Shown here one piece after another: positions 33,145 to 45,860 of a DNA stretch of 64,000 nucleotides (position 1 is the first letter of the stretch; every line of letters starts with the position of its first letter). The position numbers and the translations under genes are program-made. The notes beneath the pieces are model-generated. The model made no database searches. It had not been told where the DNA came from and saw only the letters and a list, made by a program, of their open reading frames with translations. The DNA is from Marthasterias glacialis (lineage: Eukaryota; Echinodermata; Asteroidea; Forcipulatida; Asteriidae): contig OU452223.1 in NCBI GenBank assembly GCA_911728455.2, positions 5,602,174-5,666,173 of the forward strand. The letters are read 5' to 3'.

Positions 33145-33525
33145 TGGGTGTGACACCTTGATATACAGTACAGGTGGTGATGACACTTCGCCGTAAGAGA
33201 TTCATAGAGTGATGATCCATTCAGGATTGAGAAGAAAACGAAAATCACTTCCATTTGAAAGATTGAGGTATACCAATGTCTCAAAAGGAATTTCCAAGTG
33301 GGGCTGACATTTAGAGTCCTTCAAAAGCCGTGAACGTACATGTGCGTACCGTATCAAGACGCCACACTAAGGCTATTAAGAGCATTTTTGACAATCGTTA
33401 TAACAATCTCCCTTTTCGTTGATTACACTGCATGATATAAGCAACTTAGAATGAAAGTTCGAGCCTTCATTAAAGGGCATGTACATGTATTTGTGAGCCT
33501 AGGTCCCCAGTCCCACCTACAGTGG

Positions 33526-33904
33526 CAGCGGCATAACTTGGGTAACATTTTAGGGGGCATAAGGGGTGAACTATTTTTTTCTAGGGGGCACTTTTGGCCA
33601 ATTAAAACTGTAGTTTCCGTTTGTATTTTTTTTAAGCAAGCCCCTTTCAGCGCTTTTATGTGATGCCGTGTACTAAGTTTTATAAAATAATCTGACGTGG
33701 AGGTTAAAAAACACTGTTTGCGTGTATAAAAAAAAAATAGTTGTAAAAACATTGAAATTACAACATGAAGCTTATAAAATGTAACTTTCTGGTAATGTTT
33801 TAATCTCAAAAGTCAAGATTTCAAATGGGGGGCGGGCATCCGGGCGGGGGGCACGGACATCAATTGGGGGGGGGGGCACGTGCACCCCCTTATTTACGCC
33901 ACTG
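33526..33904. mobile_element. hAT-like MITE (family C) with 8-bp target duplication
   Basis: The element starts 'cagcggcataacttggg' and ends 'cccttatttacgccactg'. The flanks are TACAGTGG (33518-33525) and TATAGTGG (33905-33912), a 7/8 match. Its interior is collinear with 27415-27804 and, reversed, with 6724-7080. The minus-strand frame of 128 codons overlapping it is not a gene. Confidence 0.85.
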
Positions 33905-36900
33905 TATAGTGGGAAACCACAACGTGTGAAACTTAATGTATCTTACGAACTACCCATACTAGGATGTCCGTTTTAGGGTCAGCCGTTTGGACCGGAAGCT
34001 CTTTTAGGCTTGGCCGCATTCGCTATCCCGCGTACTCCATTGTCTATTTGCGTGTCCCGGGATACTCTATTAGTTTGGATTCCAATATTGAGGTCTTTAC
34101 AAACTGCATTTGCCAATAATGGTTTCGTTTGTTTTGTGTCGATATAATCCTTAATTGTAAACAACTATATCATTATTATTGTCTACTATCAGAATCATTG
34201 GCATTTTGCAAGTCAACTGTCTGTAGTCTGCAAATTTAATATACTTCACCATGGGATGGTTGACAATTCAGGGGCTCGTGTTGCATAATAATGCTATATA
34301 TGCATGTTCGTCTTGACGCAGACGGTATTCAGTTTCATTGGTTCTCGACTCACGAGCGGTTTTTGTCAAATTGAGTCGTCACACGCAGTGCAGGGACTTT
34401 CTGGTATCCGCGTACCAACGTCCTTCACTCCGATGCGTAGTTTGTAGTTTTAATAACCATCGTGTACAGCTGGGTAAATACTCTATACCGATGCTCAATC
34501 AAACCGCACCCTCTTGGCCACCTGCCGTCGCGAAAGTGATCATTTACATCTAGCCGTGTGTTGGCAAAGACGGTATTTGTCTAAGTGTTTACACTGTCGG
34601 CAACTTGCTAGTAATGTCTGTCATGCTTTTGAATCTCTGTAGAGTGTCAGTGGTCACGCTTGATCTATACAAATCAAAATATTTGTTTTCGCATATAAAA
34701 ACTATAAAGAATCTCCAGAGTATAGCCATTGATGTCATAAGATATTGTTAATTGTAGAGTCTATAAAATGTAGACTGCTTAAAGCTGAAATACACCCAGA
34801 TAGCTAATTATAAATTGGTTCAGAAACAAAATATTGAGCAAAGCTGTGGGGGAGTTTGAGAGATTTGAAAGAAGAATATGACATATCTCATTGACACAAG
34901 AGAAAATAAAATATTTTAGAACTGTTCATAAAGGAACTGTTAAGTATAATGTCTAATGGACAGTTCGTTCAATCGACCGTATGACTTTTCAGCAGATTGG
35001 ACATACTCGGCATTCAAAGGGCTGTGCAACGGAGCCAGTCCATAGAAGTTTTGTCAGTTATTTGAGGTACCCGAAAGTATCCGTTATACTTATGTAGCTG
35101 GCTGTACGGTGGGTTGCTCCACCAAACGAGCAGCTTGGGTCAGCAATAAGACCCATTCTCCACATGTTACGTCCAAACAGTACATGTTCACTTCTGAGCC
35201 GATTGAGTGTTATCCAGCAGTGGGGATGGAGAGATATTTGCTATCTTATTGAGACATTAGACTAAAGTGAAAGCAAGGATTATTGTGTATCCATAGGGAA
35301 ATTCTAATAAGAGGGGTGCCCTCAAGGAATTTGTGTACAAAGTCTTTGGGAGGATGTTAACTATAGGGGCAAAAGAAGGAGCAAAAGATGTCTCCAGAAG
35401 GATGCAAAAACTATAGAATATGTGTTCAGGGATGTTTAGGGATGTATGGATGGAGGGCATTTGGTGCAGCAGTTGATCATCCATTGTTCTGCTGACCATG
35501 ACTTTTGGAGAGGTAGGCCTACATCTGTTGTTTTGCAGCGAGGTTTTGGTATGGTGGTGCAGTGGTTTACTCGATGTAAGTCGTTGTTGTCTTTGTTTCG
35601 TCTATGTACAGTTTCGACACTTTGCAGTTATAGTCGCCGTGGTGGAGATTGTTGATGACAAACGCATAATGGATGATGTGTGTACCGGGAACCAGTCATA
35701 GATAGATGGGTTTCATTGTGTTTTTATGACGAAAGAACTTGCAAATCGGACCATCAGATTATGATACATAGTTCAGATTAAAAATTTCCACATTATCACT
35801 TCTATAAAATATTACATTTTAAAGGCCGTATGGTAACAAGCACAGATGTATTGAGCATTCATGACGTTGGTAAAGTGTCAAAGGTCATTTACGTAGGTTA
35901 AGTGTCAAAGGCAGTGTAAACGAGTCCGTGGATCAATGTACCAATGGTAACCTTACAATTTCACTACACAATTTCACAAACAAAGCAAGGGAAGAGTTTC
36001 TTAAGTGTTAACGAGTTGTTATTTGTAAATGTTTGACATTTTTGGAAGTTAAGCGAACATATGAAGTTTCCTTATTAGCTATACAAGAGTTTGCCTGCTG
36101 AGAAACACTCTAAATGGATCAAGACACTATTTTGTAAGCAGAGTATTATCACGCTGTATTTTTGGATGATGGTCACCCATGGTGGTGACTAGAGAAACCT
36201 TCGAGTCATGTTTTGTGCCGCAGTGTTTCGGGACAGTGTTTCGGCTCGGGGCTCGACACTGGACTCCCCTCTGACTCATGCAGGGATTGAACGCTCGAAT
36301 ACCAGACTGTCTTGCTGACCGAAACAAACGCATCTTTACTTGTATCTAGGTATCGATTAATGTGTAGCTTGTACAAATTTGATCTAGACCGTCAACGGCA
36401 CAACTAACTAATCAAAATGAGACAGTGGAGCCGTTAAGTTTCGATTGTTCATACCGTAACATTACATTTGAATGGGTCCTCATTGCAAACAGTATTGCTT
36501 CTCATAAAAGATAAAGCCAGGATTGCAATATAGATAATGGCGTCAACGTATTACCAAATTTTAATTATTGAGCAACACTGTCATCACGTTGTCTTTAACC
36601 GGTCTGATGTAGTGTAGAAGGAATATAAACGATCATGTATAGAAATGTTTTCCTTAATTTTTTAAAATTATCTTTGACTATGGGGCGTCAACTCTGCAGG
36701 TAAGTACCTATTGTGCATGACCATCACCTTTGTGCCATCGGTTACAATGCAGGAGAAATATACTAGGCAATGAGATAAATTTCAGGTGATGTGATGGTTT
36801 TTACAGTGTCGTAGACTGATTTTTTTTCGAGTTTTCTGATAAACCAGCGCTTGGTCCCCGGTCTTCTTAATTTTGATGGTATGACAGTTTATAAGCGTGT

Positions 36901-37569
36901 GCTACTATAGAACCAGTGTTCTATCTGTGGTTATATGATTGACTATGAAGTTCGTATTGTGAATTTACTGAACAATTTCCCGTTGTTCGTAAAATCCGGA
37001 TAGCCCCCACCCATCGGGTATACGTCACAAACCTTCCAAATTGTCTAAACTACTATGACAAAATACGGATTCAACTTATGAGCCCCTTTTTAAAAGAGTG
37101 GTGGTACAATTTGTAAATTGTTACCGATGCATTCATGAGTGTTTAACATTGGCATTCTTCGCAGCACGCGAAGACGAGAATAAATCAAGTAATGTGATTA
37201 TGCATCTAAACTTATAGGTGTCTTGGTAATTATCTTTATATGGGGTTCAGCAACGCAAATGCCTCCACAATACAAAATTGAAGAGGTGTTACTGATCACC
37301 ATCTTGACGCCGATGGTGACTTGAGTCTGGACAGCAATGATTTACTGGATCGATTATATATTGGTGGGAAATGAGAGATGTAAGAAGGATGTTCTTGGTG
37401 ATTTCTTACACCTTAATTGTTCACCTTTTTTGAATAATGTGTATTTGTTGATTTTTTGTTGTGCAAGAGCTCAATAATCACGAACATTGCCAATGTTCCG
37501 TGGAGATGATGTGAAGACGATTAGATTGGGCAAACTGTTCACTTCAACTTGAAACAGGTAACGATTATT
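33905..37569. other. Intergenic, no gene seen
   Basis: No protein family or complete element was recognised. The sequence at 34330-34560 is GC-richer. A worn tRNA-like block ('atgcagggattgaacgctcg', near 36280) may be a SINE remnant on the minus strand. Confidence 0.35.
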
Positions 37570-37741
37570 ATTTATGTTTTACCCATACACCGGTGTGTTT
37601 AAGCACTGTATACCCTACTTTCTCTTTTTTTTTTCACAGGACTCATGATAGTACTGAGTATACAGTGCTTAACACATCGGCGTATGGGTAAAACATGAAT
37701 AGTATTCTTTATCCCCGATGCAACTTAAACATCTATTGGAA
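37570..37741. mobile_element. SINE family G tail, with a small inverted tail copy beside it
   Basis: 'cacaggactcatgatagtac' to 'aaacatctattggaaat' (37635-37741) is a tail copy collinear with 37920-38030, with only a few differences. Just left of it (37570-37618), 'ttttacccatacaccggtgt' and 'gcactgtataccc' read the same tail in the opposite direction. The two make a hairpin-prone palindrome. Confidence 0.7.
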
Positions 37742-37798
37742 ATCGTGGCGGTACACCTGTTTACATGGATTCGCGAACGGCCTCTAGCTGCCGGGCAA

Positions 37799-38030
37799 TC
37801 TCGGTGGTCTAGTTGGTAAGACATCTGTTCTAGACTGGCAAAGATCGTTGGTTCGAATCCCACCCGAGTAATAAGCCTGTTTTTGGTTTTTTTGTTGTTA
37901 TTTTTTGTTTTTTTTTGCTCACAGAACTCGGGGAAGTACTGAATATACAGAGCTTAACACACATCGGTTTTCAGGTAAAACATAAATAATATTCTTTATC
38001 CCCGATGCAAATTAAACATCTATTGGAAAT
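37799..38030 (+). mobile_element. tRNA-derived SINE, family G, full copy
   Basis: The first about 72 nt are tRNA-like. The ends 'ctcgg' and 'ccgag' pair, the D arm is GTCT...AGAC, and the T-loop region is 'ggttcgaatccca'. The anticodon arm does not form properly, so this is not a working tRNA. After a T-rich linker the body reads 'acagaactcggggaagtact', 'acacacatcggt' and 'tctttatccccgatgc'. Confidence 0.8.
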
Positions 38031-39652
38031 TATTACGATGGATAATCAAATTTAGAGCCTGCACCAAAGACCATTAAATTATCTGCGATTAATTAGTTAT
38101 AACTGAGACGAGGCCTTCGTTACCTTGGGAAGCGTAACCTCCAGTTAATTTGTATATTCAGCCGTCATACATGTCGTTAACGAGCAAATAATGAAAATTG
38201 ATTAATGGGCCTACATCAAACGTTCTCGACATTGGGTGAATAGCACTCCAGCCGGGGAGGGGGGGGGGGGGCACACTAAGTTTTCGTTGTTACAAGTTCA
38301 TTTTTCTAACACGGTAATTGAAATACCCTCGCGCCGGTAATGAAGTGGGCTTTGATTAGGAATGGACTCACCCGTATAGTCTGTCAAGTTGTGGGCGGAG
38401 TCATGGTGAATATGGACAGGGATGGACATACGCGGACAAATGCCAAGGGTCTGAAACAAGGTGACCAGACAGGTGTCACGCTTACACCATCTTGGTCATG
38501 TTCCTTGTATGCAATAAAAGTAATGAACGCTAATATGCATTTTACAAAAAGGAACCAGACTGTTTCTCCTTCCAGCCTTTGGTTTGTCTTCACTAATTTG
38601 GAAGATGGCCGCACCATGAAAAAGGTCTGTATGGGTGGACAGGCGCCTAGGTTCTGAGCCAAGGTGGCCGAAAAGGGGCGGACAAACCCCCTCAAAATTG
38701 ATTAAAAAACATACAGTAAAACACGTAAAAAATGCGTAAAAATTATATAAAAGGAAACAACGGATATTTCAAAAATATAGGATAACTTTAGTTTAATATA
38801 AAACTGATGGAGGAAAGTTTGAATTACTCTAACCTCCCTTCTTGCAACTGGTATTCGTTATAGGGAAATATCATAATGGCTTTTGCAAAAGTGAATCCAT
38901 TGCCATCCTCCAGTCTCCAATATGCACACCATAAAGCAATCCAGATATTTTGTGCCCGTTCATATACATGAACGTGGGCGTAAATACCAGGGGGATGGGG
39001 TGGGGGATATATCCCCCAACTTTTTGTCCAGTGGGTGATGATCCACAGGATCATCACCCAGATTGTTGGTCATTGAATGTTATTCTGTGTGGTTTTCACT
39101 GAAAAAGCACCCGATAGCTTAGTAAATGAATAAAGCATTTCTACAAATCCCTATCAAGACAACACCCACGTCTGTACACGCCCGTACACGCCCACCTGTA
39201 CGTGCAAACAGTGAGTCGACGGTCATTTACACGACCGTTACGGAACTTAGCTATACCCACCAAACAGCACCGCTGTGACAAATTGAGGTTGGTATTGGTT
39301 GCTTGACAAGGCCTAATGAGTGTACAATGTACTATGCAGAAAAGCGAAGAGAAATATTTTCTGTAACTATTTGAACAAACTATACGTATAGAGCATAGAC
39401 AGCATCCATTCCATAATTCAATCGAACATCTGCTGTGGATTTACATGTTACCTTCCCCATGGCCCCTTTTCTCTTGATCTCAGCATTATCCCTTTTTTCC
39501 ATTACCATCCCCCACTTATCACAACAAAATTACGCCACTGTGCATTGAGCTTATTTTGATTACCGCAATCAAAATAAGCAACTGAAGGGTATTCAGGTGC
39601 TATTTTCTCGATTGAAACAGTAGTGTAGGTGACAACATTTTTCTGGAGGATT
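38031..39652. other. Intergenic, no firm gene
   Basis: At 38340-38695 both strands are open for about 100 codons. Overlapping mirror frames like this usually reflect composition, and neither product is recognised. A G run of 12 lies at about 38258-38270. A short inverted repeat 'gggtgatgatcc/ggatcatcaccc' lies at about 39032-39059. Confidence 0.35.
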
Positions 39653-39818
39653 TGCAAAAACTGGGGTTTTAAATTGATTCTTTCCGTATCTATATGTGAC
39701 AACACCGACATGTTGTTAGTTATCCCCATTGCTCTATCATTGGTTAAATTAACACCATGTTTATAGTGGTGTCATATATAGATACCGAGAGAATCAAATT
39801 AACACCCCAGTTTTTGCA
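39653..39818. mobile_element. Foldback MITE, 166 bp with about 55-bp arms
   Basis: The left arm is 'tgcaaaaactggggttttaa' and then 'attgattctttccgtatc'; the right arm is 'gataccgagagaatcaaatt' and then 'aacaccccagtttttgca'. The arms differ at several places, and a loop of about 50 bp separates them. Confidence 0.75.
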
Positions 39819-42651
39819 GTGTATGAACTTTACAATCAGTGAGCTTTCAGTTTGAAATTGATCAGAGTATGTGAAACCATGATAGCAGCTTGCCAAAAGC
39901 AAAACTTGTGAAACATTCTGATTTGTTCAACTTATATTGTTAAAATGTGGCAAGTTACATACCGAGTAAGGTGAAGTTTGTAGTTAACGAGATACTGTTG
40001 TCTTGGCTGGAAGTCTGGCGATGCACCCAATCCAGGCGCCTGTATAAGAAAGCTTTTCAACCGATGAAACTGAGAGAGATTCTCCGTTCACACTATTGTA
40101 CGACAGCCCCGTAGTCGTATGTATTCCCTCTGCTGATGCTGGTTCTCTATTGGTGCCTGGCGTCCACAGGCAAGCGGTTATATCTCTTTGACTCGCCAAA
40201 TATTTCCACCACTTAGCGAAATGATAACCGTCACGTGATGACAATATTTTCACCCCTCTTCAATTCAATCCAGTGATGATCAAGGGAGCGTTTATTTCCG
40301 TGTGGGCGGAGTCGTGCGTAAGCTGTCGTGGTACCCAGTATATCCCTCCTATATATATACAAGGTCTGGGAACATTTTGAACGGGAAACCAGCTAAACTT
40401 TGTCTCGTCATTACCGAGGTACAACGGGTTTTTTCCCCCACAACTTTCTTCCCCAACACTTTAATACACGACGAACAAGCACGATTGAGTGACGTCAGAC
40501 AACTCAAACACCCCATTGCAATAATATCGCATTGACTCTACCGTACTTGATATTGGAGCAATCGATTAACATTGATACTGGTAGTGTATATTCATTATTA
40601 TTGATGATCTCTTAAACAGATTGCGTTATGTTCAATGCAACCACTATGAACGACGTTTTTCCCCAGATCACAGAAAAACCTCACCATGCCCTATTTATAC
40701 CAATCAATGCAATATACACTTGCATTCGAATGACGACACTATGAACTCTTAATAGATAAGCTACCCTGCAAAGTGTCACAATTCATTAAGACACAGACCA
40801 TGCATGTGTATAATGACATCATAGAGTACGTATATTCCCTAAAATGATTGACAAATCATTTATAAACTACAGGGGCAATCCTCAACAACATAAAACCATA
40901 ACAGGTTTCTGATGTTTCTTTGATAATTTAAGAACATAAAGTAACCGTTAGATGAATAACTCTTTCAGCTCAAGTTGAGAGGGAAGAACAGTTCAAAGGT
41001 GTTTAGTACAAAAACTAAGTGGTAAAGTAGGCTTGAAAAGCTTTGGGCTATAAATATGATCTTGCTTGAATAATATCTCCAGAAGGGTCCGTTCAATTTT
41101 ACCGATGATTGGATCACCCGATCATTTTTCCCCAAGTTCTTCTTCCCTTTTTCATGTTTTAGTAAAAGCTTTCACAGTGTTTACGTTTCCCACCTTTAAT
41201 CGGCGTTTATTAATTTTTCTTATGATATCAAAAACAGACATATACATTCGCTGTTTTGGCGTCATGCTTGTACTCCACGTGGATAAGTCTATTTGAACCA
41301 TAGCCCATCTGTTCAGTGCTTTCTGTTGTCTCATTGTCATAAACTCTTACGTTGAATATTTACTTACATTGTGGTGATTAGAATTGTGCAAAAGGGATAC
41401 ATACTTTTAATTGACAAAGGAAATAATTTTAGTGGGTCGAGAAGGACATAATAAATTTGATTTAATGCTGGAACGTCGCACACGCCAAGGTAAATTTGAT
41501 TTTTGGCGAGGGCATGTGACTGTTAAAACGAAGAACTGTGAAAATGTGGCTCTGAGTTTGATTTGATAAGAGGAATGCAATGTGCGTTTCCATGAAGTCC
41601 AATATTGAGTGGTATGTGAACCATTTGTAGTTTTTGTGGGGGAGTTGGCCCCATCTGCCATCCGAGGATATTCTTGTAAATTTTGGAGAAACAAAGCATA
41701 GAGAATTCCACTTTATACAAAGGATCTCCACAGGGGGACTCGACTTAATCCCTGGGTGTGTGAGTGGGTGGAAGGGGGTGGGTTCCGACGTCTCAACGAC
41801 ACCAAGACGCCTTTTGTTATTATGGAAAGTCCTTTACCAAGATAGTAAAAACCATCTATCAACAATAGAGTGCACTTTCAACATATTTATATTCGAAAAC
41901 AAATCTCAGGTTACTTTCCATTACAAAGTTAAACGAGGACACAGATACTTTTTGTGTTTTTTTCCTTCTCCTCGTAGAAATCGATTTCACAGAATTGGCA
42001 ACGACACATTTTAAGGCCAACAAGGTACACTGATTTTGTTTTGAAATCCAGAAGCACATAGGTCCCTACCGTGTTACTTGAGCATGGGGTGATGTAATGG
42101 GGGAGTTATACCGAGTAAAACGAAACAGTGCCCGTCCAAGTCCACGAAGCTGCTTAACACGAAATCCTATGTATTGAAAGCACATGTGATAATTTGGTAA
42201 GCAATTCTACGAAATTGCACAAACAGTATCTCCAAAGTCTTGTGTAGGAGTGAATTTCGTCATATTTGAAATTTAAAAAAAAGTCAATCCAGTCGACTAT
42301 CCGTCGCAGGGTAAATTAGTCAGAATCAAATACTAAATTCATATAAAACTTTTGGAAATTAAATTGGATTTTCTAAATGACGCAAGTCCTGTAATTCTTT
42401 ATTCACTTAACCGTTGGACCCAGTTTGCCAATAAAATTTAACACTTAAACAAACATCTGCTGCATGTTGCATTTAATCGGGGGAAATATCAAATGGTAAT
42501 TAATGTCTTCGCGTTTGGACCTTAGTACGCGTATTCCTAAAAAAAAAAAGTAAAAGCGAGAATAAAATAAAAACCCTTCAAAACATATATGAAAACATAT
42601 CAACACGTTCTATGAAAAACAAATGAATTAGGAGAAAATGGATCATCAGTA
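39819..42651. other. Intergenic, no gene seen
   Basis: A TATATATATA stretch at about 40349 could serve as a TATA box, but no exon follows convincingly on either strand. The minus frame at 39984-40253 lacks an ATG. The frames at 41407-42014 on both strands are unrecognised. Confidence 0.35.
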
Positions 42652-42745
42652 CCCACCCGAGGAAAAATGCCTGGGATTTTTTTCACAGGACTCGGGAAGG
42701 TACTGAGTGAGTGCTTAACACACATCGGTTTATGGGTAAAACATT
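42652..42745 (+). mobile_element. SINE family G tail fragment
   Basis: 'cacccgagg' (end of the tRNA-like head) is followed by 'ttcacaggactcgggaaggt', 'cacatcggtttatgggtaaa' and 'ac'. The order matches 37861-37985. Confidence 0.7.
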
Positions 42746-44372
42746 ACAAATCATAACCGAACCTTGTCTGATTTTCAATGGTAGTGTACAGAACAATCTA
42801 ATATTTATTGTAAAAGAATATAGGGTCTTGAACCAAATCTTGATTTATATAAGTGTAGAAATGCATCCACATTTTAAAGATTCAAAATATAATAGTCCAG
42901 ATAACAATGGAGCCTGTATTCAAGTTTGTGGACTATTGTTTAAATAGATCGAAAGTCGTAATTTAATTGTTTCCCCCAAACTAACAAGTCATGTTTGAAG
43001 GCTGTAGTTGAATTGTAAGGTCCATGTCTTATTGTTAATTTGGATTTTAAATAAAAGCGTGCACAGGAATATTCTGGGTTAAATGTGTAAAGACCTTATT
43101 GCATAGTATGTATTTATCTGGCAATAAATAAAATTAATAATAATATTTGGGAAAAATTGTGATTTTTATGCTTGACGGGATGATATTGACAAGACAATAC
43201 AACTTTAGAAAAAAAATCGACGCATCCACAAACTTGAAAGGAAAAAAATAGTGGAAATGGGCGACTTTATAAACAAAATAGATAAATAAACGACCAATGT
43301 ATGATCTGATTGGTGAATAATTCAGAAATAATAACTACTTGACCCATGAGCACAAATTAAGATGCGTGATAGGAAACGAAGTATGACTGAACTACTCCAA
43401 GCCCAAATTAATGAACACGTGCTTGTCCACAATCATTTGTGAAGTGGTGCCCGAACAACGGTTTAGTGCACTCGGGAGAGAAACGCTTCCTCTTACGGGT
43501 GTTGGATTACCGGCCGTGCCGATAAAACTGCGTCTAAGACCGACTGAGGATAGAGACGAGAGGCCGAATGAAAGGATAACACGAGGTCAGGATAATATTC
43601 ATTTTTTTTCCATGGTGATATCTGTCGGCTGATGGTTCACAGATACCGGGAAATGTGTGTAAAACTCGGTGTCAAAACAGCACGGTGTGGCCCCTGGGGT
43701 GCGAACACTAGATGTGTTATAATCTGTAGTATTTCGTAATGACGGTACAACAAGTGAACGTCTGAAATCTTTTGGCGCAAATTCTGAAGAAAAATATATC
43801 AGGTGTCAAAACATACGATAAGAGGTAACATCCCCCACTCTTCAAGGATGATTAATAATCCAATTGTAAATTGGTGCCAAACATTGATACTTTTTTGCAT
43901 GTTCATTATTGGGGGGAACGTTAATAATAGTGTATAGCAGCTGACACTATACAAAGGAAGACGCATCAAGCTTATTATCATTAGTGCCATGTAAAATTCA
44001 AGTCCAAAAATTGTGAGTTTTTTCTTTGTGTGAACATACCAGTTCACTTGATTGAGTAATTTGTCACAGCTAATGGGCTCTTGTTGTCAATTTTTAAAAT
44101 TATAATTACTGTTACGGTTAATTTATGAACCAACCCTCTGTTTTATAAGCCCATTGTTTCAGATTAATTTAACGATGGTCTGGTCGGTCTTTTGTTGTTT
44201 ATTATTATCATCTTTTAAGTCGGTAATAGTAATGACAATGCATCCCAGGCAGATGGACGGGTTGTGTAGTTAATGATATGAGTTTTGGTGTGCAGCTTCG
44301 AAATGAAGACCTGGGTTTATGGACCTGATGTGTTCATGTTTATATTATTTCCCCTTACATTACCTCACATTA
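42746..44372. other. Intergenic, AT-rich
   Basis: No gene was recognised. A GC-richer block at 43440-43590 has an open + frame of 73 codons with no known product. Confidence 0.35.
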
Positions 44373-44740
44373 TTTAAAGGGAAATTACAGCATTTACATA
44401 CATTTTTTGTTTTACTTCCAAGTTACTACAAAATAACTTACTGGACTGAAAGTACATTCCCATAGTATCCAGTGAAATCATATCGCCAGGTGTCATTTCA
44501 TTTGAAAAAAACGTGAATTTTTTTTTATTTTGAAGCGATGGTCGGCCGACCATCGCTTGCAGAAAAAACTGGTTTCGTTTGAATACGGATTCTTCATCTG
44601 CGTGGAAATTACCGCTCCAGATTTTCGCTAACATCTCACAAACGCTACCACATTTTAAAATGAAATTTTCACAGGTTAGTTTTATGGTATATACCTATAA
44701 TTAACTGCATTGAAATAAACGTATATCCAAACACCACAAT
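44373..44740. mobile_element. MITE family D copy with a central perfect palindrome
   Basis: It shares 'accgctccagatttt', 'ctcacaaacgctacca' and 'cacaggttagtttta' with 25131-25511. A perfect 26-bp palindrome sits at 44533-44558, with half-site aagcgatggtcgg. The left end 'ttaaaggga' fits the family; the right end is ragged. Confidence 0.65.
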
Positions 44741-45604
44741 GATGTAATTACCATTTGAATGTGGTTATTGCTTACCAGCGTGCCAAAATTTCCCATAGGG
44801 CGAGTTTAAAGACAGTTGATGATTGGCCATTAAAACGTCACCACTAAAAACTGTTCAGGTCGTCATTCGGGTCGACTCATGACGACGGACAGAGTATACT
44901 GACCAAAGCGTCGAATCAACCGGTTCCTTCGGAACCAAATAATTATACTCAAAAGAGACATAAATCACACGGTGTCACCGCAAATCCTTTCTTTATTGTT
45001 TGGTGTAAACAAACAATAATAGTTGATAATGTATCCATTCGATTTAACACCATGTCTATATCTGTTAAATCAACTAATCGGTCTGAGAGAAAAAAAGGTG
45101 AGAATAATTCTCCTGAATGACAACTTTATTATTGAAGAATTTATAGTTTCGACAACTTGTATAAAATCCCACTGTTTAGAAATACAACTACAAGAGCATG
45201 GATGAGAGGGTTTTTAAAATAACCAAATGAGGTAAAACACAAAAATGTGGGCTTGGATTTTCAGGGGAAGAGTTGCACATGCCCCATCAGCCCATGCAGA
45301 CTTTAAGATATTGATGATTATGTGAAAAATTAATGAGCGCTTATCGCTCTAAAAGCTTAGAATGAGTTGGTATTAACTCAGGCATCAATCATTCATGTAG
45401 TCAGTGTAATTTGAACAACGTCGTAACACAACACCGGAGCCATTTATGCTCTCACGTGTATATTACTGGGAACAATGTACAACTTTCATATTGTATACGT
45501 TTCTTTAAATTTAGATGACTTTAGTGATTTTTGTCAAGACTAGGGCCTACTCTGTGTACATTTCCCCAGCTCAACATTCTGTCTGTAAAGGCTTTCATTC
45601 TTTG

Positions 45605-45860
45605 AACAAATCAAGATATTTGTAATAAAACCAACCTGTGAAAATGTCAGCTCATTTCGTTGTTTGATTTGCGAGAAAACGGTAAAAATTCATTCAGCAT
45701 TTTTGTACGCATTCATATCGGCAGAGTTTTCGTCTCACTGAGACGAAAACTAATTTTGGAACTTATTTCATTTATTATTTAAAAACGATAACACTTCAGG
45801 CAGAAATATTTCAAGGAAAATGTTCTACCATCGTTATCTTTATGTTAAAGGTATATGTAA
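45605..45860. mobile_element. Family D-like element with a central hairpin, ends degraded
   Basis: A 25-bp hairpin at 45726-45750 has 12-bp perfect arms (gttttcgtctca/tgagacgaaaac) and a one-base centre. The right side 'tgttaaaggtatatg' resembles a family D end, and 'acctgtgaaaatgtcagc' on the left is the inverted 'tttcacaggt' word. Confidence 0.45.

Noticed and set aside
33423-33809. Minus-strand open frame of 128 codons
   Set aside because: Most of it is a hAT-like MITE that has other, interrupted copies in the window.
36270-36330. tRNA-like block on the minus strand
   Set aside because: Only a weak B-box resemblance; no A box and no SINE body, so not listed as an element.
37799-37870. 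Functional tRNA gene
   Set aside because: The acceptor, D and T arms are visible, but the anticodon arm does not form and SINE body sequence follows directly.
38340-38695. Overlapping frames of about 100 codons on both strands
   Set aside because: Mirror frames on opposite strands with no recognisable motif or splice signals.
39984-40253. Minus-strand frame of 89 codons below a TATATATATA stretch
   Set aside because: The frame has no ATG (only GTG) and an in-frame stop directly upstream.
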